64,000 nt of DNA from Mycobacterium sp. E1747 (GTDB lineage Bacteria; Actinomycetota; Actinomycetes; Mycobacteriales; Mycobacteriaceae). Shown piece by piece: positions 25,806 through 33,997 of the stretch; within the stretch, counting starts at the first letter, position 1, and each line of letters begins with the position of its first letter. Where the stretch lies: positions 1 through 64,000 of the forward strand of contig NZ_LZJI01000084.1 in the NCBI RefSeq assembly GCF_001667775.1. The letters run 5' to 3'. The position numbers and the translations under genes are program-made. The notes beneath the pieces were generated by a model, which did no database searches, was not told the origin of the DNA, and worked only from the letters and a program-made list of their open reading frames with translations.

Positions 25806-27001
25806 GCGAGCCGCAGGTCGACCCGCACCTCGCCGCTCGCCTGCATTCCATCGCGCGCCCCAATATGGTGGTCGCCTTCGGCGATGGAGTCGGAGCACTC
25901 ACCGGCGGCGACAACGGGACCTCGGTCGGCGCGACGCTCAGCGTCTTCGCCCGCGAACGCGGCGATGTCACCCTTCTTCTCGGGTGGACGCCCGCACCGC
26001 TGAACGGCATCGATCCCAGGGCATTCCGGCGGGTCGTGGCGTTGATGCCGGGCTGGGGTGTGCGGGCAGTGGCGAACGATAGCAACGCCATAATGCTGCC
26101 TACCTCTTTGGCCGCCGTACCCAGTGTGCTTTCTGGTCCACTCCGGCCCGACTTGCTCATCACTCGGATGGTGCGACGCGGCGGCACCCTGCAATTCGGC
26201 ACCGAAGTGTCCTGGCAGCAGATGCTGCTCGAGGACGGGGTGCCTGTATGGGCGGTCGTCGATGAGGTTTCGCCCGCGGCGAGCGCCGAGGCGCCTGTCG
26301 CGCAGCAGCGGGTCACGGTCATCGCCACCACCGCCCGTGGACCCTGGGAACTCGCGCCTCGAGAGCCCGAGCCCATCCACGAGGCTCTCGCCGATCAGGT
26401 GCTGAGATTCGTACCAGCGGGCGTGCGGCTTCAGTACGGCCCGGGACAATTGGGAACCGCGCTCCTGCGCCGCACCAAGGTGGCCCTACAGATCGACACC
26501 GGTCTGCTGACAGACGCGGTCGTCGATCTCGACCGACGAGGTCTGCTCGCTGGAACACCCTCTGCCACTTATCTATTAGGTAGCGGTCTGCTCAACGGGT
26601 GGGCCGACGGAAAGCCGATTCTGCGAGGCCTGGACTACAGCCACGACAAGACCCGGCTCTCGCGTGGTATGCCCTTCGTCGCGGTCAACACGGCCATCGA
26701 AATCGACTGCTACGGCCAGATCAACGTCGAGGGTGTGAACGACAGAGTCGTCGGCGGCATCGGGGGGCACCCCGACTACTGCAACGCCGCCAGGCTCAGC
26801 CGGGGTGGGTTGTCGATCATCGCGGTGCCATCTCGTTTCGGAGAACGGTCCACCTTTGTGGAGCGGCTCAGCAGGCCGGCGTCGACGCCGGCTTACGATG
26901 TCGAGGTCATCGTCACCGAGCAGGGCGCGGTCGATTTACGCTCCGCTGACTGGGATCAGCGTCGACGGCTGATCACGCGGCACTTCGAAGCCGCCGCCTG
27001 A
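25802..27001 (+). CDS. Acetyl-CoA hydrolase/CoA-transferase family protein
   Basis: A 399-residue protein of the acetyl-CoA hydrolase/4-hydroxybutyrate CoA-transferase family. The C-terminal domain is clear: FVAVNTAIEIDCYGQINVE, GGIGGHPDYCNAARLSRGG, and VERLSRPASTPAYDVEVIVT. Members use a glutamate to form a CoA thioester, but I did not identify it with confidence. GTG 25802 overlaps the fprB stop. It may recycle CoA between pathway intermediates. It converges on the minus-strand fadE with a 36-bp gap. Confidence 0.82.
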   Translation: MSEPQVDPHLAARLHSIARPNMVVAFGDGVGALTGGDNGTSVGATLSVFARERGDVTLLLGWTPAPLNGIDPRAFRRVVALMPGWGVRAVANDSNAIMLPTSLAAVPSVLSGPLRPDLLITRMVRRGGTLQFGTEVSWQQMLLEDGVPVWAVVDEVSPAASAEAPVAQQRVTVIATTARGPWELAPREPEPIHEALADQVLRFVPAGVRLQYGPGQLGTALLRRTKVALQIDTGLLTDAVVDLDRRGLLAGTPSATYLLGSGLLNGWADGKPILRGLDYSHDKTRLSRGMPFVAVNTAIEIDCYGQINVEGVNDRVVGGIGGHPDYCNAARLSRGGLSIIAVPSRFGERSTFVERLSRPASTPAYDVEVIVTEQGAVDLRSADWDQRRRLITRHFEAAA

Positions 27002-27037
27002 AGCTGACGACGGCCACGACTACGGCGACCAGACCGG

Positions 27038-28174
27038 TCAGGACTTGGCGATGTCGCGGCCGATGATCTCTTTCATGATCTCGGTGGTACCGCCGTAGAT
27101 CGTCTTTACCCGAGTGTCGAGATAGGCTCTGGCGACAGGGTATTCGGTCATATAGCCGTATCCGCCGTGCAGTTGAAGGCAGCGGTCGACGACCCGCTTC
27201 TGGAGTTCGCTGATGTACCACTTGCCCTTGGCCGCATCCACCGGCGTCAGTTCGCCCGCGTTGTAGGCAATCACGGATTGGTCGACGAACGTCTGGGCGA
27301 CATCGATCTCTGTCAGCATCTCTGCGAGTTCGAACCGAATGTGCTGTTTATCGGTCAACGGTGCGCCGAAAGCCTGTCGCTGACGGCAGTATTCGGCGGT
27401 GACGTCGAATATCGCTCGCGTGGTGGCCATCGCTTCGGCGGTTACCCCGAGCCGTTCTCGCGGCAGATGGCTCATCAGGTGACGCAGTCCCTCGCCTTCT
27501 ACGCCGAGCAGGTTCTCCCGCGGGACGCGCGCATCGTTGAAAAATAGCTCGGCGGTATCTTGGGCAGGCAGGCCGATCTTGTCGAGTTTGCGGCCGCGTT
27601 CAAAACCCGGGGTGTCACGCTCGACGACGAACAGGCTGAGCTTGTCGCCAGTGCGTGCCGCCACCACGACGAGGTCGGCCATGATGCCGCTGGAGATGAA
27701 CGTCTTCTGGCCGTTGAGCACCCAGCTGTCGCCGTCTTGGTGCGCGGTGGTGCGGATGCCGCGCAGGTCGCTGCCTGCACCCGGTTCGGTCATGGCCAAA
27801 GCGCCGACCAACTCGCCTGCTGCGAAACCCGGCAACCACCGGTGCTTTTGCTCGTCGTTGGTCAGATCGGCGAGGTAGTGCAGGACGAGGTCGTCTTGGA
27901 GGCTGAGCGTCACGCCGAACGACAGGGTGTTGGCGCGGGCGACCTCTTCACACACCACCATTCGGTAGCGGTAATCGGGTTCGCCGGCACCGCCGAACTC
28001 TTCGGCGATCTCCAGCGCATAGAGACCGGCCTTGGCCGCCGCCGCGAATACCGAGCGGTCGATCCAACGGTTCCGTTCCCACTCCTCGTGGTGTGGAACG
28101 ACCTCTCGCTCGAGGAACTCGCGGACGGTTTCGCGGTACGCTTCGTGGTCTTCGGTATAAAGGTGGCGTCGCAC
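27038..28174 (-). CDS. Acyl-CoA dehydrogenase, long-chain/isovaleryl type
   Basis: A 378-residue acyl-CoA dehydrogenase. Motifs: AMTEPGAGSDLRGI, LNGQKTFISSGI, QRQAFGAPL, LHGGYGYMTEYPVARAY and IYGGTTEIMKEIIGRDI. The usual C-terminal catalytic glutamate position reads YGGT, not YEGT; this is the pattern of long-chain and isovaleryl dehydrogenases, whose base is a glutamate in an earlier helix, and the LPRERL segment here fits that. The start is GTG 28174, leaving a 1-bp gap to the thiolase stop, so the two are one operon. Confidence 0.9.
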   Translation of the reverse strand: MRRHLYTEDHEAYRETVREFLEREVVPHHEEWERNRWIDRSVFAAAAKAGLYALEIAEEFGGAGEPDYRYRMVVCEEVARANTLSFGVTLSLQDDLVLHYLADLTNDEQKHRWLPGFAAGELVGALAMTEPGAGSDLRGIRTTAHQDGDSWVLNGQKTFISSGIMADLVVVAARTGDKLSLFVVERDTPGFERGRKLDKIGLPAQDTAELFFNDARVPRENLLGVEGEGLRHLMSHLPRERLGVTAEAMATTRAIFDVTAEYCRQRQAFGAPLTDKQHIRFELAEMLTEIDVAQTFVDQSVIAYNAGELTPVDAAKGKWYISELQKRVVDRCLQLHGGYGYMTEYPVARAYLDTRVKTIYGGTTEIMKEIIGRDIAKS

Positions 28175-28175
28175 G

Positions 28176-29327
28176 TCAGAGCCGCTCGATGATGGTGACG
28201 TTGGCCTGTCCGCCGCCCTCACACATCGTCTGAAGGCCATAGCGACCGCCGGTGCGTTCGAGCTCGTGCAGCATCGACGTCATCAACCGCGCGCCAGTGC
28301 AGCCGATGGGATGGCCGAGTGCGATGGCGCCGCCATTGGGGTTGACCTTCGCAGGGTCGGCGCCGAGTTCAGCCTGCCACGCCAGCACCACGGGCGCGAA
28401 CGCCTCGTTGATTTCGACGACGTCGATGTCGTCGATCGACATTCCCGTTCGCTTGAGTGCGTGTTGGGTAGCCGGAATCGGCGCGGTGAGCATCATCACC
28501 GGGTCGGCGCCGCGAACGGACATGTGGTGCACGCGCGCTCGTGGCTTCAACCCGAAGCGCTCAACCGCATCAGCGGAGGCGACTAACAGGATCGAAGCGG
28601 CATCAGAGATCTGACTGGCCGCCGCCGCGGTGAGCACACCGCCCTCGACCAGGGTCGGCAGCTTGGCCATTTTCTCCAGTGTGGTGTCCGGCCGCGGGCC
28701 TTCGTCTGTGGTGACGCCGACGTAGGGCAGGATCTCGGTGTCGAAATATCCCGCGCGGATCGCCGCCGCTGCGCGCTGATGGCTCGACAGCGCGAAGCGT
28801 TCGTTGTCCTCGCGTGACAGCTTCCACTGCGAGGCGATCATCTCCGCGCCGCGGAATTGCGAGATCTCCTGATCCCCATACCGATCGCGCCAACCCACGC
28901 AGTCCGTCCACGGGTCGTTGGAGCCGAACGGCTCTCCTGCGGCAAACGCGCAGAGGATGGGGTACTGGCTCATCTTCTGCACACCACCGGCCAGCACAAG
29001 GTCGACCGTTCCGCTCATGACGCCCTGCGCTGCGAAATGTACTGCCTGCTGGGCTGATCCGCACTGCCGGTCGATCGTCACCCCGGGCACCGACTCGGGC
29101 AGCCCTGCGGCGAGCGCGGCGGTGCGCGCGATGTCGCCCGCTTGGGATCCGATGTTGTCCAGGCAGCCGAGGATCACGTCGTCGATGGTCTCGGGGTCGA
29201 TGTCGTTTCGAGCCACCACGCTCCGGATGACATGTGCGGCCATGTCGGCCGGATGTACACCGGCCAGGCCGCCGCCGCGCTTACCGACGGGAGTGCGAGC
29301 AGCGTCGATGATGTATGCCTCAGCCAC
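28176..29327 (-). CDS. Acetyl-CoA acetyltransferase (thiolase)
   Basis: A 383-residue degradative thiolase with nucleophile C89 (IDRQCGSAQQAV), NPNGGAIALGHPIGCTG and the second cysteine in MCEGGGQAN. GTG 29327 is the start, 10 bp from the dyad at 29337-29350. First gene of a minus-strand pair with the long-chain-type acyl-CoA dehydrogenase. It is distinct from the thiolase at 10458 (different flanks of the nucleophile), so two thiolysis steps are served. Confidence 0.93.
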   Translation of the reverse strand: MAEAYIIDAARTPVGKRGGGLAGVHPADMAAHVIRSVVARNDIDPETIDDVILGCLDNIGSQAGDIARTAALAAGLPESVPGVTIDRQCGSAQQAVHFAAQGVMSGTVDLVLAGGVQKMSQYPILCAFAAGEPFGSNDPWTDCVGWRDRYGDQEISQFRGAEMIASQWKLSREDNERFALSSHQRAAAAIRAGYFDTEILPYVGVTTDEGPRPDTTLEKMAKLPTLVEGGVLTAAAASQISDAASILLVASADAVERFGLKPRARVHHMSVRGADPVMMLTAPIPATQHALKRTGMSIDDIDVVEINEAFAPVVLAWQAELGADPAKVNPNGGAIALGHPIGCTGARLMTSMLHELERTGGRYGLQTMCEGGGQANVTIIERL

Positions 29328-29336
29328 GAGATTAAT

Positions 29337-29350
29337 TTAACATAGAATCA
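29337..29350 (-). promoter_or_regulatory. Operator-like dyad TTAAC-ATAG-AATCA
   Basis: Fourth copy of the recurring dyad, read TGATTCTATGTTAA on the coding strand of the thiolase operon, directly upstream of its GTG. The right arm is degenerate, but the central TCTAT-RTTAA core is the same as at 3662. Confidence 0.55.
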
Positions 29351-29400
29351 AAACTGTAAGAAATGCCGGCTGCTGGCCAGGTGACTCGAAGTAAAGCGGC

Positions 29401-30090
29401 TTATGCGCTGTTGGAGGGTGAGCGTTTGCGGCTGCGCTCGACCGGTGCCACCTTCTTATCGGCAGTCAGGCCGGTGCGAACCAGGGTCTGCGCGGTTGAC
29501 ACCACGGCGTCCACGGATCCCCGGGAGGGATTCCACCACTCCGCTGCCCAGTTGAGTGCGCCGATCACCAGTAGGCGGGCCATCCGAGGGTCGACGTCGT
29601 CGCGAAGCTCGCCGTCGGCGACGGCCTCGGTGAAGAGGCGCTGCCAGATCCGGCCGTAGGTCGACTCCTCCTTTTTCTGTCGAGTGCTCAGGTGCTCCGG
29701 AATCTGTCCGGAGTTGCGGATCGAAGCAGTGGTGTAGTCGGACAACTCGAGTTCGTGGCGCAGATGAGCTTCGACGGCGGCCATGATCTTCTCCATCGCC
29801 GGCGTCCCGTCGGGCAGATCGTCGAGGGTCTTTTGCAGATGCTGGCGCATCTCGCTAATGCCGGAGAACATCACTTCTTCAATGAGATCCTCGCGGGAGG
29901 GGAAATAGTAGTAGATCGCGGGTGCCTGCAGCTGCGCGAACTCCGCCACGTCGGTCAGACGGGTTCCGGCGAATCCTCTGACGCTCAACACGTGTGCGGC
30001 GGCATCGAGGATGCGCGCGCGAGTTCGCTGCGATTTGGAGTCGGCGGCTTCCGCTCGCACACCTGTGGACGCAGCCCGCTTAACCATCAT
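29401..30090 (-). CDS. TetR-family transcriptional regulator
   Basis: A 229-residue TetR regulator: HTH in FAGTRLTDVAEFAQLQAPAI followed by YYYFPSREDLIEEV, and a C-terminal domain with SIRNSGQIPEHLSTRQKKEE and LLVIGALNWAAEWWNP, a form common in regulators of fatty-acid and steroid catabolism. The C-terminal tail is strongly basic. It lies 73 bp upstream of the thiolase operon on the same strand and is the regulator nearest to the dyads at 29337 and, at greater distance, the other three; a weak relative of that dyad (TTAAC-CATC-ATTCA, 30080-30093) overlaps its own start. It is my best guess for the shared repressor, unproven. Confidence 0.88.
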   Translation of the reverse strand: MMVKRAASTGVRAEAADSKSQRTRARILDAAAHVLSVRGFAGTRLTDVAEFAQLQAPAIYYYFPSREDLIEEVMFSGISEMRQHLQKTLDDLPDGTPAMEKIMAAVEAHLRHELELSDYTTASIRNSGQIPEHLSTRQKKEESTYGRIWQRLFTEAVADGELRDDVDPRMARLLVIGALNWAAEWWNPSRGSVDAVVSTAQTLVRTGLTADKKVAPVERSRKRSPSNSA

Positions 30091-30193
30091 TCAATAATAG
30101 GGGGCGACGGGCGGTAAGTCGCCGAGCACGGTGTTCACCCACAGCTGGCCGAACAGAACGGGACTCAGCGTCGCCTTGTCTCGACAGACGCGA

Positions 30194-30820
30194 CTACGGG
30201 CTTGACACCGGAATGGGCGCCCCGGCAGAGCGTGTGTGGGACTCCGGGCCGCTCGCCATGGTCAGCGAGGTAACGACGAAGCGCTCGATCATCGCTCGCT
30301 CCTCCTGCCGAGGAATGTTTTGGCGCAGGATGATGGACGCGTACACCGTGTGCAACCAATCGGCGAGATCGCGGTTCGACAGGTCGTCTCGGAGTAGATC
30401 GTTGCTGCGGCCGAAGTCCAGCCACGGCCGCCAGAACAGGAGCGCGCGTTCGATCAGCTCTGGGGCCCAGAGAGTCTCGTGCGCCGACACCGGGCTGCCC
30501 TCTCCCCAGAGAGCCGTGAGTTCAGGATCGTTGCGCAGCGTCTCGATCACGGTCACCGACAGTTCGACGAACGCCTCGGTGAACGAGCCACCGGACACCG
30601 GCGCCGCAGCGGCATCCGCGATTTCGACGATGCGCTCCACGGCGGCCCCCAGCACGAGCTCGCGACGGTCGAAAAACACTTTGTAGACGGTTTGCCGGGT
30701 ACAGCCGACCGCGTCGGCGACATCGGACATCGTCACGCCGCGCATCCCCTTGGCGCGGAACAACATCCGGGCCGACTCCACGATGCGCAGTCGCAACTCC
30801 GAGCGAGACGATCGCGTCAC
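30194..30820 (-). CDS. TetR-family transcriptional regulator
   Basis: A 208-residue TetR regulator with HTH MRGVTMSDVADAVGCTRQTV followed by YKVFFDRRELVLGA and a C-terminal domain containing LIERALLFWRPWLDFGRSND. GTG 30820 is the start. It is transcribed divergently from the AveC-family membrane gene at 30934; two perfect 7-bp inverted repeats lie in the 113 bp between them, so it is probably its repressor and self-regulated. Confidence 0.88.
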   Translation of the reverse strand: MTRSSRSELRLRIVESARMLFRAKGMRGVTMSDVADAVGCTRQTVYKVFFDRRELVLGAAVERIVEIADAAAAPVSGGSFTEAFVELSVTVIETLRNDPELTALWGEGSPVSAHETLWAPELIERALLFWRPWLDFGRSNDLLRDDLSNRDLADWLHTVYASIILRQNIPRQEERAMIERFVVTSLTMASGPESHTRSAGAPIPVSSP

Positions 30821-30853
30821 GCAGGCAGCCTACCTCTGCAGACCACCTCGGCG

Positions 30854-30880
30854 TTGACAAAGTTCGCAATACGTTGTCAA
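30854..30880. promoter_or_regulatory. Inverted repeat TTGACAA...TTGTCAA
   Basis: Perfect 7-bp arms at 30854-30860 and 30874-30880 separated by 13 bp, between divergent TetR and AveC-family genes. The left arm TTGACA also looks like a -35 box for the plus strand. Candidate operator. Confidence 0.55.
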
Positions 30881-30894
30881 ATTCACTCGAACGG

Positions 30895-30916
30895 TTACAA
30901 AATAGCTCGTTTGTAA
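30895..30916. promoter_or_regulatory. Inverted repeat TTACAAA...TTTGTAA
   Basis: Perfect 7-bp arms (30895-30901 and 30910-30916) with an 8-bp spacer, ending 17 bp before ATG 30934. Size and place suit a TetR operator covering the transcription start of the AveC-family gene. Confidence 0.6.
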
Positions 30917-30933
30917 ACTATAGGAGTGTGGCT

Positions 30934-31938
30934 ATGTCGTTGACCATGAAGCCGGACCGTGCACTTGCGGACCACCCCGAGAAGGCGCGGCCGGCACCGC
31001 TGGGACGTCAGGGACCGGCGACATTTCTGGCTTTGATTGGCGTGGTGTGGTTCGCCATCTGCGTCGAGGTGATCGTGCGGTGGGTGACCTCGGGGGAGAA
31101 GTTCGAGCCGGCTCCCCGGATCGGCCCGGACGTGATGGAACCATGGCGGATGGTCTCGCTGCGAGTGTTCGAGGTGATCAGTCTCGCGGTGATGGTGGCC
31201 TTCGTGTGGTACTGCGTGGTCGTTCCGCTGCGAAAGACGGGGCGCCTGAGTCTTGACGGCAAGTTCGTCCTCGGCGGCATCGTCTGCTTCGTGGCGGATG
31301 CATTCCTCAACGTGCAGCAATACCTGTTCGCGTGGAACAGCGCCAACGTCAACCGGGGTGTGTGGGTGAAATTCCTGCCATTCCACAACCCGGATGCGCC
31401 GAGTCGGTACGCAGAGTCGTTGATCTGGGGCCCGCCGATGTACATCTACTTCTGCGCGGGCGTGGCGATCGTCGCTTGCTACGAGGCCAACCGGCTCCGG
31501 TTGCGCTTCCCCCAATTGGACAGCAAATTCACGGTTTTCGTGTGCGTCTTCATCTTCGAGTTTCTTTTCGACTTCATCGTCGAGAACGTGGTCATCCGCA
31601 CCACGCATGCCTACGCGTTCGCCAAGACCTACGAACCACTCACGCTGTGGGCGGGCAAAGTGCACCAATTCCCGATCTACGAGTCGATCCTGGTTGCGTT
31701 CGTTGGTTGCGTGTTCACGTGGGCTCGAATGGAGGCCGAGGAGCGCCCCGTCGGTCAGTCGCCCATAGAGATCGGCGTGGAGCGGTGGCGGCCGTCCCTG
31801 CAGCCCTGGGTTCGCGACTTCGCAGTGTTGGGGTTCTGCATGGTGACGCTCTGCTTCGTCTACCATCTGCCGTTCAACTGGCTGGGCCTCATCGGCACCT
31901 CGCACGCCGCGCTGCCCAGCTACTTACTCCCCGGCTGA
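30934..31938 (+). CDS. Spirocyclase AveC-family integral membrane protein
   Basis: A 334-residue polytopic membrane protein with about seven hydrophobic helices (near residues 30-50, 75-97, 113-133, 160-180, 200-225, 250-270, 295-320). It resembles the family named after Streptomyces AveC, judged from its long aromatic-rich loops (YLFAWNSANVNRGVWVKFLP, RYAESLIWGPPMYIYFC, FDFIVENVVIRTTHAYAF). AveC forms the spiroketal in avermectin biosynthesis; the role of mycobacterial members is unknown. ATG 30934 follows TAGGAG by seven bases. The gene stands alone with its own divergent TetR. Confidence 0.75.
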   Translation: MSLTMKPDRALADHPEKARPAPLGRQGPATFLALIGVVWFAICVEVIVRWVTSGEKFEPAPRIGPDVMEPWRMVSLRVFEVISLAVMVAFVWYCVVVPLRKTGRLSLDGKFVLGGIVCFVADAFLNVQQYLFAWNSANVNRGVWVKFLPFHNPDAPSRYAESLIWGPPMYIYFCAGVAIVACYEANRLRLRFPQLDSKFTVFVCVFIFEFLFDFIVENVVIRTTHAYAFAKTYEPLTLWAGKVHQFPIYESILVAFVGCVFTWARMEAEERPVGQSPIEIGVERWRPSLQPWVRDFAVLGFCMVTLCFVYHLPFNWLGLIGTSHAALPSYLLPG

Positions 31939-31959
31939 CGGGGCCGGCGGCCGGCCCCG
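31939..31959 (+). terminator. GC hairpin after AveC-family gene
   Basis: Perfect 9-bp stem CGGGGCCGG / CCGGCCCCG with a 3-nt loop starting immediately after the stop codon; no T-tract, as often in mycobacteria. Confidence 0.65.
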
Positions 31960-32142
31960 TACGGCGGGCGGTCCGTCGAGGTTGACCGCGCCCGGACCGT
32001 CCGTCGACGAGGTTGCCGATTATGGGCCTGGGCGGTCAACGTGGCCGTGATCGTGCGGGGCGAACGGTGCACCACGGCCGCGGACGTGACGCCCGCCGCA
32101 CGGCACGCCCGCAGTCTGCGGTGTTCGCTAGGATCGGCCGCC

Positions 32143-32769
32143 ATGGCGGAGCGTTCCCGACGAAACACTGCCGAGGTACGCGCACTTCTCATCTCTGCGG
32201 CTGAGCGCGTGTTCAGCGACAAGGGATTCGCCGCGGCCACCGCCGACGACATCGCCGCCGAAGCCGGCGTGGCACGGTCCGCGATCTGGCGGCACTTCGA
32301 CGACAAGTCCGATCTATTCGGTGCAGCGGTACTGCAACCTTTCGTCGAGTTTCTCGAGAACTACCGGCTGGCTTACGACACCAACAACCCCGCATGGGGT
32401 GACTACGAGATCACGCGGACGATCGTCGAACTCTTTTACGACAGCTGTCTGGTGCATCGTCACGCCATCGCTCGAATCGCTGTGGCGGGCGACGACCTCG
32501 ACGACGTGACCATGGTCAGGCTGGAAGAGCAGTTCGACCGATTCTTCGACGAGATCATGCGAACGACTGCGATTCAGGCCGAACGTCGCGGCTGGGTGCC
32601 ACAGTCGGGCCTCGAGCATACGATGCGCGTCCTCTTCGGAAGCATCGCCGCAATCGTGATCTTCGATCGTCCGATCATCTTCAGCAAGAAAGTTCCGTTT
32701 GACCGCGATGAGATCGTGGACCACGTCACCCGCCTATTCCTGTACGGAGCGCGGTTGTCGCCGTCTTAG
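32143..32769 (+). CDS. TetR-family transcriptional regulator
   Basis: A 208-residue TetR regulator: HTH FAAATADDIAAEAGVARSAI followed by WRHFDDKSDLFGAA; C-terminal domain with LFYDSCLVHRHAIARIAV and LFGSIAAIVIFDRPI. I placed the start at ATG 32143 (MAERSRRN), as the 34 in-frame codons before it show no family similarity. It precedes, on the same strand, the operon at 32835 whose promoter carries two tandem palindromes, making it the likely regulator of that operon. Confidence 0.87.
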   Translation: MAERSRRNTAEVRALLISAAERVFSDKGFAAATADDIAAEAGVARSAIWRHFDDKSDLFGAAVLQPFVEFLENYRLAYDTNNPAWGDYEITRTIVELFYDSCLVHRHAIARIAVAGDDLDDVTMVRLEEQFDRFFDEIMRTTAIQAERRGWVPQSGLEHTMRVLFGSIAAIVIFDRPIIFSKKVPFDRDEIVDHVTRLFLYGARLSPS

Positions 32770-32780
32770 CGGTCGACATC

Positions 32781-32821
32781 AAGGGACTGCCAGTCCCTTG
32801 ACAAGGGACTGGCAGTCCCTT
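32781..32821. promoter_or_regulatory. Two tandem 19-bp palindromes (operator pair)
   Basis: AAGGGACTGCCAGTCCCTT at 32781-32799 and its exact reverse complement AAGGGACTGGCAGTCCCTT at 32803-32821, spaced by GAC. Each is a perfect 9-bp inverted repeat around one base. They end 13 bp before ATG 32835. Best read as a double repressor site; the lack of a T-tract and the short distance to the next start argue against a terminator. Confidence 0.75.
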
Positions 32822-32834
32822 AGCGTTCGCGATC

Positions 32835-33965
32835 ATGCGCTCTCCGCGAATCGCTGCGGCCTTTCCGAACCACCGCACCGCGCCGCTTGCCGGCATCCGA
32901 GACTTCGTGAGTGCACTCGAGGCTTCCGGCGTCGTTGATCAGTTCTGGGTGTGGGATGAGTTGACTGGTTGGGCGCCACAGGGTTTCGGCGTTCCGGAGG
33001 GTCAGCCCGAGCCAGATGCGCACTCCACCCACGACCCCTTCATCGAGTGCGCGTTCGCCCTGGCGGCGAGCTCCACCATCGGGGTTCGGATGACCACAGA
33101 CGCCGTGCGCACACGACCTGCAGAACTCACACGCACATTGCTGTCACTGGCATCGGCGAGCGAGGGTGTCGTCACCTGCGCCGTCGGCTTGGGGGAGGCG
33201 CGGCATCTCGCCCCCTTCGGTCACCCTGTCGGTCAGGCGGTAGGGCGGTTGGAGGACGTATTGCGCCTTACCCGCAAATTCCTCGACGCCGACGGCCCGT
33301 TCACCTACCAGGGCAGGCGGTGGACGATCGACAATGGCTACATCGGAACCTACCGGCCCTCCCGCCCGGAGATCTGGGGCTTGGGCGGCGGCCCCAAGTT
33401 CACCGAGTTGTGCGCCAAATACGCGGACGGTATCGAGGCGTCGTTCCCGAACGCCGTGCCCAATCTCGACGTCTTTGCGAGCAGGGTGAATTCCATCCGG
33501 GAGATCGTCGAACGCAACGGCCGCGACCCGGACGCCTTCGGCTTCGGCGTCTGGTTGCCCTGCGGATTGCACGACGATCCGGGTGTCATCGACGCGGCGC
33601 AGAACAGCCCCCAGATCAAGTGGTACTCGGCCAGTTACGGCCGCATGAACCAGGCCGAGTGGGAACAGGAGGGGTTGCAGAGCGTCTTCCCCCCGTCGTG
33701 GCACTACTCGCGGGACTACATGCCGTTCGCTATGACTGCGCGCGAGGCCGAGGACATCGTTGCGCGCGTGCCGCAGTCGATGTGCGAACGCTCCGCGACC
33801 TGGGGCACGGCCGAGCAGGTCGCCAAAGTGGGTCGGGACTGGATCGCGGCCGGCGCGACGTTTGTGGGGCTGCTCGACATCATGCCGCTGCACACCGGGG
33901 CGGCCGAGTTTCCCGCGTCGACGGCCCGGGTGCTCGACGTCGCACGTCGTCTGAAGGCGCAGTAA
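32835..33965 (+). CDS. LLM-class flavin-dependent oxidoreductase
   Basis: A 376-residue luciferase-like (TIM-barrel) oxidoreductase, FMN or F420 dependent. Visible features: DAVRTRPAELTRTLLSLASA near residues 88-107, VGLGEARHLAPFGH, EIWGLGGGPKFTELCAKYAD and the late AAGATFVGLLDIMP. Only a weak Shine-Dalgarno is possible between the palindromes and ATG 32835, so the message may be leaderless. First gene of an operon with an EthD-like protein, a sulfotransferase-like protein and a DUF1214-like protein. Substrate unknown; the F420 branch is common in mycobacteria. Confidence 0.87.
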   Translation: MRSPRIAAAFPNHRTAPLAGIRDFVSALEASGVVDQFWVWDELTGWAPQGFGVPEGQPEPDAHSTHDPFIECAFALAASSTIGVRMTTDAVRTRPAELTRTLLSLASASEGVVTCAVGLGEARHLAPFGHPVGQAVGRLEDVLRLTRKFLDADGPFTYQGRRWTIDNGYIGTYRPSRPEIWGLGGGPKFTELCAKYADGIEASFPNAVPNLDVFASRVNSIREIVERNGRDPDAFGFGVWLPCGLHDDPGVIDAAQNSPQIKWYSASYGRMNQAEWEQEGLQSVFPPSWHYSRDYMPFAMTAREAEDIVARVPQSMCERSATWGTAEQVAKVGRDWIAAGATFVGLLDIMPLHTGAAEFPASTARVLDVARRLKAQ

Positions 33966-33997
33966 CCAAACCAGCAAAATCAATACAGGAGAGTGCA

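Noticed and set aside
32781-32821. CRISPR-like or transposon terminal repeat
   Set aside because: Only two copies with a 3-bp spacer, each an exact palindrome, directly before a gene; no transposase or further repeats. An operator explains it better.
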